DNA from: Herbidospora daliensis
Lineage (GTDB): Bacteria > Actinomycetota > Actinomycetes > Streptosporangiales > Streptosporangiaceae
DNA: 64,000 nucleotides
Direction: 5' to 3'
NCBI RefSeq assembly: GCF_001570585.1
Contig: NZ_BBXF01000005.1
Span: 186,001-250,000, forward strand
Shown one piece after another: positions 8,361-16,638 of this stretch (its first letter is position 1; each line of letters opens with the position of its first letter). The translations under genes and the position numbers were made by a program. Below the pieces are notes generated by a model that was not told the DNA's origin, searched no databases, and saw nothing but the letters and a program-made list of their open reading frames with translations.

Positions 8361-9010
8361 TCCCCTCCCCCCGCAACGACGGACAGGGCACCGGCCGGGC
8401 CGTCGGGGGGATGACGAATGACGACAGCGTGCAGGGCGGCAAGATCTACGCGGGACCCGACGGAATCTGCGACCGCGGTCCCGCGCCGACCGACCGGGTC
8501 GTGCGACCACTCCAAGACGCATAAACACAAGATCGACGACGATGTCCGGGTCGGCTCCGACGACTGCGCCCGGATCCGGATCGCCCCCGGTTCCGGTGAC
8601 GACCTCCCCGCTCCCGGTGACGTGCCGGAGATGACCCCCGACAAGATCGTCGCGCACCCCGCCCGGTTCCTCGACGCCGTCGTGGCGGCCGACAGCCCAA
8701 GGCCGGTGACGACGCCGCTGGGGCTACGCCTACCTGGACAGGGCCACCCCCGCTGGGGGTGGCACCCGCCTGGCCGATACGACGGGTGTGGGTGCGCGAC
8801 CTCGGGCTCCCGCGCAATCTTGTGGGCGCCGCATGCGTCATCGCAGGCCGAGGATGGACGAACGCCGCCCACAGCGCGAGCGAGGCCGGGCTGATCTCCG
8901 GGATTGGGGGCGAGCGCGTCCCGTCGCGGTGGATCGTCGAGGAGTTCTGTTCTCCTGGCCAGTCACGGTATGTATGTGCGGTGGTTTTAGGAAGATTGAT
9001 CTGGTGGGCG
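8361..9010. other. Long intergenic stretch, no supported gene
   Basis: Forward frames give only short or unconvincing products, for example a 37-residue frame from 8411 (MTNDDSVQGGKIYAG...) and a stretch near 8578-8700 (IAPGSGDDLPAPGDVPEMTP) that reads like a decayed coding piece. There is a perfect 9-bp hairpin with a 3-nt loop at 8743-8763 (GCCACCCCC/GGGGGTGGC), with no T-run on either side. I see no tRNA or operator. Confidence 0.4.
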
Positions 9011-9976
9011 ATGTCCCGCAGCGAGCGCAGGAGTGGTGTCGGGGTAGGGGACGTCTGGTACGACCCGCCCTTGACCGAAGCGCTCGAACGGGTGAGCGAC
9101 GGCAACCTCGACCTCGGCCTGAGGCTCATCAAGCAGGCGCGTGGCCGTAACGACCTGCGGGCTCTGCGCGTCTCGCGGCTCGGTGAGGCCGTCGGAGGGC
9201 ACCTCGACGTCCTGGCAGGCAAGTTCGGCGACGACCCCGACGCGCTGCTCTGGCTGGGGAGTGCCCGCGTCAGCCTCGCATGGGAGATCCGAGGCGGCGG
9301 CTACGCCAAATACGTCACCCAAGACGCCTTCCGGGGTTTCCGCGAAGTCCTGAAGACGGCGGCCGAACCGCTGTTCACCGCCGCGGACCTGGTCCCGGAC
9401 GACCCGGTGCCGTGGCAGTGCCTCCAGTGGTTCGGGCTCGGCATGAGTCTGCCCCGCCCCGACCTCGACGGGTTCTGGGCGGAGACGGAAGCCAGGGATC
9501 CCGCGCTGTGGGCGGGCCGCCACGCCCGTCTCCAAACCCTGTGCGAGAAGTGGCGCGGCTCCAACGAGGAGGCGTACGAATTCGCCAAGGAGACCGCCCT
9601 GACGGCAGAGACGGGCGACCCCGTCGTCGCGATGTTGCCCCTGGCCCACTTCGAGATCGCCGAACGCCGGATGCTCGCCGACGACGGACAGCTCGACCAC
9701 GAACTGATCGTGAAGAGCCACTTCAGCCGCCCCGAAGTACAGCGGGAACTGGCCGAGACCACCGACCGGTGGATGAGCGCCCCGCACGACCACCCGATGA
9801 CGACCGAGGCCCGCCACCTGTTCGGGGCCGCCTTCTACTACGGCGGCGACCACGACCGCGCCCGGCGCATCATGACCGACCTGCCGATGCGCATCCCGGA
9901 ATGGCTACCGTGGGGCTCGGCCTCGCTCCTGCCCCGGCGCACCTACCTCAAGGTGAGACGCGAACTGGGGGTGTAG
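9011..9976 (+). CDS. Uncharacterised actinobacterial protein, helical repeat-like
   Basis: 321 aa from the ATG at 9011. Soluble, rich in Leu/Ala helices with Trp/Arg pairs (DALLWLGSARVSLAWEIRGGG; FGLGMSLPRPDLDGFW), resembling a TPR-like solenoid. I recognise no catalytic motif. The frame is open upstream to 8759, but that part looks noncoding. The stop lies 28 bp inside the convergent S1-like pseudogene. Confidence 0.7.
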   Translation: MSRSERRSGVGVGDVWYDPPLTEALERVSDGNLDLGLRLIKQARGRNDLRALRVSRLGEAVGGHLDVLAGKFGDDPDALLWLGSARVSLAWEIRGGGYAKYVTQDAFRGFREVLKTAAEPLFTAADLVPDDPVPWQCLQWFGLGMSLPRPDLDGFWAETEARDPALWAGRHARLQTLCEKWRGSNEEAYEFAKETALTAETGDPVVAMLPLAHFEIAERRMLADDGQLDHELIVKSHFSRPEVQRELAETTDRWMSAPHDHPMTTEARHLFGAAFYYGGDHDRARRIMTDLPMRIPEWLPWGSASLLPRRTYLKVRRELGV

Positions 9977-10420
9977 CCGACGACGGGCGCTCGCGGGTGA
10001 GGAGGACGCGTCGCCTGCCGGGCTCGACCCGCGCGGCCCAGACCGTGAGCCGCTCGCCGATCTCGTGTGACGTCTCGAGCAACAGCCCTTCGACCCCGTC
10101 GGCGATCCAGACGAAGACGCCGAAAGGAACCACCTTGGTGACCCTGCCGTCGTAGGGCCGGCCGTCCACGTGACCGGCGAGGAATGCCTACGCGAGCGAG
10201 ATTCTCGCTTCGCCGTTGGTGGCGTCCATGCAGATGAAGGAACAGGTAATCCGGTCTCCGACCTGGACGACGTCGGAGATCGCCTCGACGTGCCGCCACG
10301 ACAACCGGCTCCCGGGTAGGCGGGGTGGGGCGGGCCGTCGTCCAGTGCCACGAACACGCCGAGGCGCTGGATGGCGGCCACGGTCCCGGTAAGGAGGTCT
10401 CCCGGGTTCAGGGAGGTCAC
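9948..10420 (-). pseudogene. S1-like RNA-binding protein, disrupted
   Basis: On the minus strand a GTG at 10420 overlaps the stop of the upstream S1-like gene (GTGA). It encodes an S1/OB-like start (LLTGTVAAIQRLGVFVALDD), then the frame breaks near 10305-10320. Continuation in another frame gives LSWRHVEAISDVVQVGDRI, then MDATNGEARISLA followed by an in-frame TAG at about 10190, and beyond it a second S1 unit (YDGRVTKVVPFGVFVWIADG). One frameshift and one nonsense codon in an otherwise continuous two-domain protein make this a pseudogene unless the assembly is wrong. Confidence 0.65.
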
Positions 10421-10647
10421 AAGTCGGGGTTCTCGGTCGCGGCCGAGGACAACGCGACGCGGCCGTCGGTGACGGCGATCACCTCGGCGGTGATGCGCCG
10501 GCCGACCTGGAGGACCTCCTCGGCGGGAACCTGCCACGAGGCGTCCAGTGGGCCGATCGCCGCGGGGACGCCGGCGAGGTCGCCGTCGAGCAGCACTCCG
10601 TCTTGCAGGACCGTCCCCAAGAGGACGTCACCGACTTTCACGTCCAC
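10417..10647 (-). CDS. Small S1/OB-fold-like protein
   Basis: 76 aa from a GTG at 10647 with GGAAAGG about 7 nt upstream. The sequence has the S1 rhythm: VGDVLLGTVLQDGVLL near the start and VGRRITAEVIAVTDGRVALS near the end. It overlaps the next, broken S1-like frame by GTGA, so the two were one coupled operon of RNA-binding modules. It is divergent from the PPOX gene, with a shared 42-bp promoter region. Confidence 0.6.
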   Translation of the reverse strand: MDVKVGDVLLGTVLQDGVLLDGDLAGVPAAIGPLDASWQVPAEEVLQVGRRITAEVIAVTDGRVALSSAATENPDL

Positions 10648-10665
10648 GACAGGACCTTTCCCCGG

Positions 10666-10684
10666 CCAGGTTAGGGTTACCTTA
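10666..10684 (+). promoter_or_regulatory. IdeR/DtxR-like iron box overlapping a leaderless promoter
   Basis: CCAGGTTAGGGTTACCTTA matches the 19-bp mycobacterial IdeR consensus (TTAGGTTAGSCTAACCTAA) at 14-15 positions. It overlaps the -10 hexamer TACCTT (10678-10683), which ends 6 nt before the PPOX start codon. Repressor binding would block that promoter and possibly the divergent S1-like gene. Inferred from pattern only. Confidence 0.45.
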
Positions 10685-10689
10685 GTCGC

Positions 10690-11310
10690 ATGAAGATGCG
10701 CACGGTGGAGACCGAGGAGCAGTTGCGGGAGATCGTCAAAGAGCCTCCGCAGACCGCCTGGGACAAGGACATCGCCCGGATCGACAACCACGCGCGCACG
10801 ATCATCGCGCACTCCCCCTTCGTCCTGCTCGCCACCGCCGACGCCGACGGGACCTGTGACGTCTCACCGCGCGGTGACCCCGCCGGGTCGGTGCTCGTGC
10901 TGGACGACCACCACCTGGTGCTCGCCGACCGGCCGGGGAACCACCGAGTCGACAGTCTGCGGAACGTGCTGCGTAATCCCCACGTCGGGCTGCTGTTCAT
11001 CGTGCCCGGCATGAACGAGACGCTACGCGTCAACGGCACCGCGACGCTCGTGTCGGACGCGCCGTTCTTCGACGACCTGGTCGTGCAGGGCAAGCGGCCC
11101 CGGCTGGCGGTGGTGGTCGAGGTGACGGAGCTCTACATGCACTGCGCGAAGGCGTTCCTGCGCTCGTCCCTGTGGAAGCCGGACACCTGGCCCGACCGCG
11201 GCAGCCTGCCCTCTCTGGGACGGATCGCGAAGGACCAGATGGGGCTGAAGGTCCCGGCGAAGGTGATCGACGCGGGCCTGGCCCTCGACGCCAGGACGAA
11301 CCGCTACTAG
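10690..11310 (+). CDS. FMN-dependent PPOX-type flavoprotein (MSMEG_1061-like)
   Basis: 206 aa pyridoxamine-phosphate-oxidase-fold protein with the split-barrel signatures FVLLATADADGTCDVSPRGDPAG and GNHRVDSLRNVL (residues about 48-100) and the family-specific tail MHCAKAFLRSSLWKPDTW. Such proteins bind FMN or F420; the substrate is unknown. The transcript is probably leaderless. The TAG stop (11308-11310) lies inside the CTAG that flanks the adjacent insertion sequence, so insertion left the reading frame intact. Confidence 0.88.
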   Translation: MKMRTVETEEQLREIVKEPPQTAWDKDIARIDNHARTIIAHSPFVLLATADADGTCDVSPRGDPAGSVLVLDDHHLVLADRPGNHRVDSLRNVLRNPHVGLLFIVPGMNETLRVNGTATLVSDAPFFDDLVVQGKRPRLAVVVEVTELYMHCAKAFLRSSLWKPDTWPDRGSLPSLGRIAKDQMGLKVPAKVIDAGLALDARTNRY

Positions 11311-12221
11311 GACGTGTCTTCAAAGTGATCTAGGTTGTACGGGATCATCATGGAGTGATTCGTCGTCATGAGCTGACCGACCAGGAATGGGACGCGCTCA
11401 AGGAGTTACTCCCGCCTGGTCGGATGGGGCGTCCGCGTGAAGATGACCGGCGGGTGCTGAACGGGATCGTGTGGAAGATCCGCACCGGCAGCGCCTGGCG
11501 TGACGTCCCAGAACGGTACGGGTCGTGGCGGACGCTCTACACCCGCTTCCGGCGGTGGGCGCTGGACGGCACGTTCACCGCGATGCTGTCGGCGGCCCAG
11601 GCCAGAGCCGATGCCGCCGGGGACATCGACTGGCTGGTGGCGGTCGACTCCACCATCGTCCGGGCCCATCAGCACGCGGCCGGAGCCCGAAAAGGGGGCA
11701 CCGGCCGGGTGCCGGTCCAGCGGATCACGCCCTGGGACGATCCCGTGGCGGACTGACCAACAAGATCCACCTGGCCTGCGACGGGCTCGGCCGCCCGCTG
11801 TCGGTGCTGGTCACCGCCGGGAACGTCAACGATTGCACCCGCCTGATCCAGGTCCTGGCCGGCATCCGGGTGGCCCGGATCGGACCAGGACGTCCACGCA
11901 CCCGCCCAGATCATCTGGTAACCGACAAGGGCTACAGTTCCCGCGCCATCCGCCGGTATCTGCGAGGTCGCGGCATCAGCCACACCATTCCCGAGCGAGC
12001 AGATCAGATCGCCGGACGCAAGCGGCGCGGCAGCAACGGCGGGCGGCCACCGGCCTTCGACCGGGACATCTACCGCCGCCGCAACGTCATCGAACGCTGC
12101 TTCAACCGGCTCAAGCAGTTTCGCGGCCTGGCCACCCGCTACGACAAGACCGCCACGTCCTACACCGCCGTGGTCACCCTCGCATCGCTACTGCTCTGGT
12201 TATGACCTTTGAAGACACGTC
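11311..12221 (+). mobile_element. IS5-family insertion sequence (911 bp)
   Basis: Perfect terminal inverted repeats GACGTGTCTTCAAAG at 11311-11325 and, reversed, at 12207-12221. Both ends are flanked by CTAG (11307-11310, 12222-12225), a plausible 4-bp target duplication. The interior is a transposase in two overlapping frames. The near-intact structure suggests a recent insertion. Confidence 0.88.
11355..12205 (+). CDS. IS5-family transposase with -1 frameshift
   Basis: Frame A (11355-11756, GTG start) has the N-terminal domain (HELTDQEWDALKELLPPG, WRDVPERYGSWRT) and the first catalytic Asp (VAVDSTIVRAHQHA). Frame B continues to 12205 with GRSRGGLTNKIHLACDG, the second Asp (VTDKGYSSRAIR) and the Glu (RNVIERCFNRLKQFRG). 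The join is a -1 slip, most likely at AAAAGGGGG (11690-11698), which reads HAAGARK then KRGHRPG and PADHALGRSRGG. Programmed frameshifting at this site is common in such elements, so the transposase is probably functional. Confidence 0.85.
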
Positions 12222-12225
12222 CTAG

Positions 12226-12404
12226 GGCCTGTGCCGAAAGTGGATCTCGGGTTTGCTTTGTTTGTGCCGCGTAGAGATCTGACGGACGCCGTGCTGGAGC
12301 TGCTGTCACCGAAGGGCACGAAGCCACCGATATCGACCCGGCGGCAGCAGATCGACGGCATACGGTTCCGGGTTCGGTCCGCTACGAGACAACCGTACTG
12401 GTAG
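12226..12404 (+). mobile_element. Truncated second IS5-family element
   Basis: Immediately after the first IS and its CTAG, GGGCCTGTGCCGAAAGTG looks like the end of another element. A GTG at 12264 opens a 46-residue frame (RRDLTDAVLELLSP, then TRRQQIDGIRFRVRS) matching the N-terminal domain of IS5-type transposases, then stops at 12402-12404. No matching right end is found, so only the left stump remains. Confidence 0.6.
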
Positions 12405-12492
12405 CGGGCATCAACGAGTGGCTGTGACCCTCTCCGAGGCGGCCAGCAGCTGATGAACCGATCGCCCAAGCCTGAGCGCTACGGCGGTGATG

Positions 12493-12858
12493 TCACGAAG
12501 ACGTCAGGCAGAAGGGGTGGCCAGCCGGATCCAGGAGTACCCGCCAATGTCCGTCGCCGGGTTGATGGTCCGGTTTGGCCGCGCCGAGCTTCAGAGCCAG
12601 CTCTTCCATCGCATCAAGGTCGTCAGCGCGGAAATCCAGGTGGAACTGTTGCGGCACGTCCTGACCCGGCCACTGCGGAGCCCGGTATCCGTCAACCCTC
12701 TGGAACCCTAGATCACAGCCGGAGTCGTTCGTCAGAGCGACGAACTCGTCCGTACTGAAGAGTTCGCGCATCCCGGTCAGTGCACCGTAGAAGCTCGCCA
12801 GCTTCTGCGGGTCGGCACAGTCCAGAGTCACCCCTCGCAATACAGCGCCTGGCACCAT
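12493..12858 (-). CDS. VOC (glyoxalase/bleomycin resistance) family protein
   Basis: 121 aa from the ATG at 12858, which has GAAGGAG just upstream; the longer frame to 12918 is not needed. The single VOC module is recognisable: RGVTLDCADPQKLASFYGALTG at the start, FHLDFRADDLDAMEELALKLGA in the middle, and WRVLLDPAGHPFCL at the end (candidate metal or substrate residues H and E/D). Function may be dioxygenase, isomerase or drug binding. Confidence 0.85.
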   Translation of the reverse strand: MVPGAVLRGVTLDCADPQKLASFYGALTGMRELFSTDEFVALTNDSGCDLGFQRVDGYRAPQWPGQDVPQQFHLDFRADDLDAMEELALKLGAAKPDHQPGDGHWRVLLDPAGHPFCLTSS

Positions 12859-13739
12859 CCGCTCCTTCGCGTCCGTCTCCGTGAGCCGCCGCCGCACGCG
12901 ATCACCGGCCACGGCCACACCGTACTCGCCACCTCCACCGCTGAAGTAGCGGTTTACCCCTGCCTCGCTGTGACCGGCGCTTTCGATACACGCCCTGGCC
13001 GGAAAAGAAGACAGTCACCCGGTGCGAGCCGGGTGACTGATCCGTGCAAGAGAAGGCGCTCGTCAAACGTCTGATGCGGACCATCACGAAGAAGAAGATG
13101 CACGGCCACGCCGATGATGCCGACCTGGGTCAGCGGAAGGCCCGAGGAAGCGGACGCCTCCCATACCGCCGCCCGTTCGGCCATCTTGGCCTTGGTCAGG
13201 GGTCCGGTCGTGGGGACATCGGCAACCGCGCCCGACGTCACCGTGGTCGAGGCAGTACCTCGGGGGCCGGCAGCCGGTTATGCGCGTCGATCACAGAACC
13301 TGGTCGCAACGGTGGCGGCGGCCATGCTGGTCGAGATGGTCGGCCAGCTGATGGAACGGGCCGGCTCCGACGACGGTGCCGTCGCCGGCGGGTGGCGGAG
13401 AGGTCGGTGTCATCGAGTGGGCCGAGGACCGTCGCGCCGGGTGGGGGCGGAGCCGGGTAACCGGTCCGAAACGCTTTTGCGCGGCGCTTCGGTGTAGGCA
13501 ATGGCCCGCTCCAGCCAGTCATGGCCGAGGGCGTTCCAACGCGCGTGGGATAGGTAGGCAAGGGTGGTGGCTTCCAGCACGCGTGCGGTAAGAGGTGGGT
13601 CTGCGGACGTCCATCGCCGCGTCAATCACGGCTTTGGCGGCAGGCGGCGCCCTGCGGTGCCGGCACAGCCAGAACCGCCAAGGCCGCCAGCGCCGCCAGA
13701 ACCCGCCAGGGCCGCCGAGACCGCTGGAGCGCCGCCCGC
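12859..13739. other. Gene-poor region, probably decayed sequence
   Basis: Short frames occur on both strands; the least unlikely are minus-strand 12954-13241 (LTKAKMAERAAVWEASAS...) and 13410-13625 (VLEATTLAYLSHARWNALG...). None shows a recognisable domain, a good start and a full length together. A Pro-rich run of CCGCC-type repeats lies at 13660-13735. I interpret the region as remnants between the IS elements and the ankyrin gene. Confidence 0.4.
13012..13039 (-). terminator. Strong hairpin, possible minus-strand terminator
   Basis: CAGTCACCCGG / CCGGGTGACTG is a perfect 11-bp stem with a 6-nt loop. In the minus direction it is followed by TCTTCTTTTCC, a pyrimidine/T-rich tail, so it could terminate transcription of a now-decayed minus-strand gene. 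The plus direction has no T-run. Confidence 0.45.
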
Positions 13740-15272
13740 TCAGCTCGACCCAGATGGCCGCTCCTGCCGTTCCATCGCCTTCCTGCGTTCCGGCCGTTCC
13801 GATGCCTCCGGCCCTTCCGATGCTTCTCGGTGTGCCGACGCCTCCCGGTGTTCCGATGCCTCCCGGAGCACGGCCGCTGCCCGGAGCTTGCCGCCGTGTT
13901 CCGCCCAGCCCAGCGGTGTGGCCTCGAACCGGGTGTCGAGGATCCCCGGATCAGCCCCGAGTTCGAGCAGCGCTCTCACCGTCGCGACGTCGTCGTTCCA
14001 CGCCGCCTCGTGCAACGGAGTCGACGACGCCCGGTGGTCGACGTCGAACCCCAGCCGCGCCAGCAGCCGCACCGCCTCCGTCTTGCCCAGCCCGGCCGCC
14101 CGGTTGATAAGCCCCGGGAACCCGGCCAGCGCCCGTGCAAGCACCTCGGGCCCGAACCCCGCCACGGTGGCGGCGTCGGCACGCAGGCACGCCGCGACGA
14201 ACGCGTCCATCTCCTCCAGCTCCGCCGACGCCCCGGCGGCGGCGAGCACCTCGGCGGCCTCGGTGTGCCCGTTGAGCAGCGCCAGCTCGTAGGGGCTGCG
14301 TCCGCCGAACGCCGGATGGTTCCCGCGCCCGTCGACATCGGCGCCGTGTGCAAGTAGTAGCCGCGCCCGCCGTGGGCCGCCCCGCAACGCCGCGGTGGCC
14401 AGTTCCTCCCGCAGCAGCTGCCGGGGTGAGGACAACGTCGGGCCGAGCCGTCGATGCCATGGCCCGCCCGGACCGGCCCCGAGGCCGAACTCCAGCAGCA
14501 GCTCCAGATGGGACACGTCGTCGGAGAACGAACCGCCCAGCCCTCGGTTGTAGAGCGTCTGGGCGTCGTTGGGGTCGGCCCCGGCCTCCAGCAGCAGCCG
14601 TGCCAGCGCCGGCCCCTGCGGATGCGCCGCCTGGTCGCCCTCCCCGCCGCCGAACGCCCCGGTCAGCGCCGTGAACGGCGACGTCAGCCCGTCCCACAGG
14701 AACCCCGCGTCGGGGTCGGCGCCGTGGCGGAGCAGCAGCCGCGCCGCTCCCACCCAGTCACCGGGCTCCGCGAGCCGGGCGTAGGCCAGGTAGAGCAGCG
14801 GCTCCCACCCGAACGGCCCACCCTGAGCCCGCGCCAGCGCGGGGTCGGCGGCCAGCGTCTCGGCCAGGGCGTCGGCGGAGCCGGTGGCCGCCATCGTGAA
14901 GACGTTCGCGGTGGCGAGGTCGGGATGGCGGGCCAGCAGCAGGTCGGCCTCGTGGGTCCGGCCGGGATGATCGGCCCCGTAGGTGAGGCACGCGAGCCGC
15001 AGGAACTCGCCCGGCAGGTCGCCGACGGGGTGCACCAGGTGGGGTGAGCGGGAGTAGCGGGCGACGGTGTCGAGGTGCTCCTTGAGCCGGGGCCAGCTCG
15101 CGAATCCGTACATGCGCGCGATCACCAGCTGCGCATCGGCCAGCTGGAGAACGCGGGGCGGCCGGGGGTGGAACTCGGTGACCAGCTCGGGGGAAGGCCG
15201 CCTAAGCAGGGTCTTGGCCTGCTTGCGGAGCCACTCGATGCTCGGGTTGTCCGGCAGACGACGAACGGACAT
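13740..15272 (-). CDS. Ankyrin repeat domain protein
   Basis: 510 aa from the ATG at 15272 (GAGG 5 nt upstream). The N-terminus (LPDNPSIEWLRKQAKTLLR) is a frequent cap in actinobacterial ankyrin proteins. At least six ankyrin units follow, e.g. AARLLLRHGADPDAG, LARLLLEAGADPND, RARLLLAHGADVDGRG, GRSPYELALLNGHTEAAEVL and STPLHEAAWNDDVATVRALLELGADPG. The last 45 residues are a low-complexity tail of REASEH/REASAH/REASEG units encoded by an imperfect tandem DNA repeat (13780-13870). Likely a protein-interaction scaffold; partner unknown. Confidence 0.88.
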   Translation of the reverse strand: MSVRRLPDNPSIEWLRKQAKTLLRRPSPELVTEFHPRPPRVLQLADAQLVIARMYGFASWPRLKEHLDTVARYSRSPHLVHPVGDLPGEFLRLACLTYGADHPGRTHEADLLLARHPDLATANVFTMAATGSADALAETLAADPALARAQGGPFGWEPLLYLAYARLAEPGDWVGAARLLLRHGADPDAGFLWDGLTSPFTALTGAFGGGEGDQAAHPQGPALARLLLEAGADPNDAQTLYNRGLGGSFSDDVSHLELLLEFGLGAGPGGPWHRRLGPTLSSPRQLLREELATAALRGGPRRARLLLAHGADVDGRGNHPAFGGRSPYELALLNGHTEAAEVLAAAGASAELEEMDAFVAACLRADAATVAGFGPEVLARALAGFPGLINRAAGLGKTEAVRLLARLGFDVDHRASSTPLHEAAWNDDVATVRALLELGADPGILDTRFEATPLGWAEHGGKLRAAAVLREASEHREASAHREASEGPEASERPERRKAMERQERPSGSS

Positions 15273-15275
15273 CAC

Positions 15276-15660
15276 AACCTCGTTTCCGTCTGGCCTGGCA
15301 TCCGCATGATCAGGCCGGAAAGAGGTCGGGCCGTGGCGCTGGTGAAGCGATCAGGTGGGCTCGGCCCTTCCCGCGGATCGGTCGCGCCCTGAGCGCGCCC
15401 CACCAGGGTACGCCAGGCCCGTCATACACCCCCTCGACGAAGCCGAACGCGCCGCCAGGACCTGGAGCACCGGCGGACCTCATGCAGGTCGACGGGTACG
15501 GCGCCTTCGTGCGCCGCCTGCCGCCGATCCCGCTCATCTTGCCCCGGAACGCCTGAGGCGACCCGCTGCCCGGTCCCCGCCTCCGTCAGGCCCTTCCCCG
15601 CCGCCTTCTCGCCGTCGACGTGGACCTCGATCCGGCCACCGGCCGCGCGGGCCCGCGTGG
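15276..15660. other. Intergenic region with possible gene remnant
   Basis: No complete gene. The forward frame ending with the TGA at about 15554-15556 reads DLMQVDGYGAFVRRLPPIPL, which looks like a protein C-terminus without a start, possibly a remnant. Minus-strand frames here are Arg/Gly-rich and unconvincing. Confidence 0.3.
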
Positions 15661-16422
15661 TCAGAAGCGGTCGAGTTCGTGTGGGTCGTGGGCGCTGAAC
15701 ACCCGGACCTCCTCCGGCAGGTCCCGCAGCCGGGCCACGTTCTCCAGGCGCTGGCGGTGGTCGGTCGCCAGCAGCCGCTGCGTCAGCGACAACACGCGCG
15801 GGCAGTGCGGCGGGGAGGCGACCTCGCCGTGGAACCAGTAGGCGTCGCCGGCGTGCAGCAGCCAGCCCGAGCCGGTGTCGACCGCCACCCCCGAATGGCC
15901 GCGCGAATGGCCCGCCAGCGGCACCAGCGCCAGATCGGGCAGGTCGTGCAGGGGGCGGATGGCCGACAGGCCGAACAGGGTCTCGCCGCCGAGGTCGTCG
16001 TAGGTCATCCAGTCGACGCCGTGCGCCCACTGCCTGGGCCGGTAGCGGCCCTTGTCGGCCGAGGTGGCGGGGCGGGTGGCGGCGGCGTGCTCGCGGGCGT
16101 GCAGGTGGACGCGGGCCCAGGGGAAGTCGCGCAGGCCGCCGGCGTGGTCGACGTCCAGGTGGGTCACCACGATGTCGCGCACGTCGCGCGGGTCGTAGCC
16201 GAGCGCGATCACCTGGTTGACGGCCGCCTCGGAGTCGAGCAGGGCGGGGCGGATCAGCGGGCGGTAGTAGCCGGGCAGGGCGCCGAAGGCCGCCTCTCCG
16301 ATGCCGAAGCCCGTGTCGACCAGGCACAGGCCGCGCGGGGTTTCCAGGAGCAGGCAGTGGCAGACGATGGGGAACCCGCCCGGAGGGCGCATCGTGCCGC
16401 AGTTGAGGTGGTGGACCTTCAC
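15661..16422 (-). CDS. MBL-fold metallo-hydrolase
   Basis: 253 aa from a GTG at 16422. The metallo-beta-lactamase motif appears as THLDVDHAGG (an H-x-D-x-D-H variant usual in lactonase-like proteins), with further ligands in VPLAGHSRGHSGVAV and LHAGDAYWFHGE. Homology is to AHL-lactonase/MBL hydrolases in general; the substrate cannot be read. It is divergent from the small membrane protein gene 36 nt away. Confidence 0.88.
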   Translation of the reverse strand: MKVHHLNCGTMRPPGGFPIVCHCLLLETPRGLCLVDTGFGIGEAAFGALPGYYRPLIRPALLDSEAAVNQVIALGYDPRDVRDIVVTHLDVDHAGGLRDFPWARVHLHAREHAAATRPATSADKGRYRPRQWAHGVDWMTYDDLGGETLFGLSAIRPLHDLPDLALVPLAGHSRGHSGVAVDTGSGWLLHAGDAYWFHGEVASPPHCPRVLSLTQRLLATDHRQRLENVARLRDLPEEVRVFSAHDPHELDRF

Positions 16423-16458
16423 CGCCCCATAGTGGCGGCTAAGGGTAACGTTGGGGTC

Positions 16459-16638
16459 ATGTTTGCGCGTAAGCCCCTGGAGGAGCGGATCGCCGACCGC
16501 GTCGCCAAGCGGCCCCCGTTGAAAGAGGGCCGGCACTTCGAGCACCGGCCCGCCTTCATCGTGTTCTGCATCGTGCTGGGGGTCGTCGTGGTCAAGTTCG
16601 CGGGGGCGCTGCTGCTCATGCAGCTCGGAGTGCGCTAA
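16459..16638 (+). CDS. Small single-pass membrane protein
   Basis: 59 aa: a basic N-terminus (FARKPLEERIADRVAKRPPL), then one hydrophobic helix at about 33-55 (FIVFCIVLGVVVVKFAGALL). TAACGT sits 7 nt before the ATG, so transcription is probably leaderless, which supports it as a real gene. Its stop overlaps the 3' end of the convergent L,D-transpeptidase gene by 4 bp. Function unknown. Confidence 0.65.
   Translation: MFARKPLEERIADRVAKRPPLKEGRHFEHRPAFIVFCIVLGVVVVKFAGALLLMQLGVR

Noticed and set aside
8282-8872. Long minus-strand frame between the dioxygenase and the next gene
   Set aside because: Low-complexity Gly/Ala/Arg translation, no domain, no start signal; overlaps the dispersed repeat.
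13595-14107. Plus-strand Pro/Arg-rich frames opposite the ankyrin gene
   Set aside because: They are antisense shadows of the ankyrin repeats and tail repeats.
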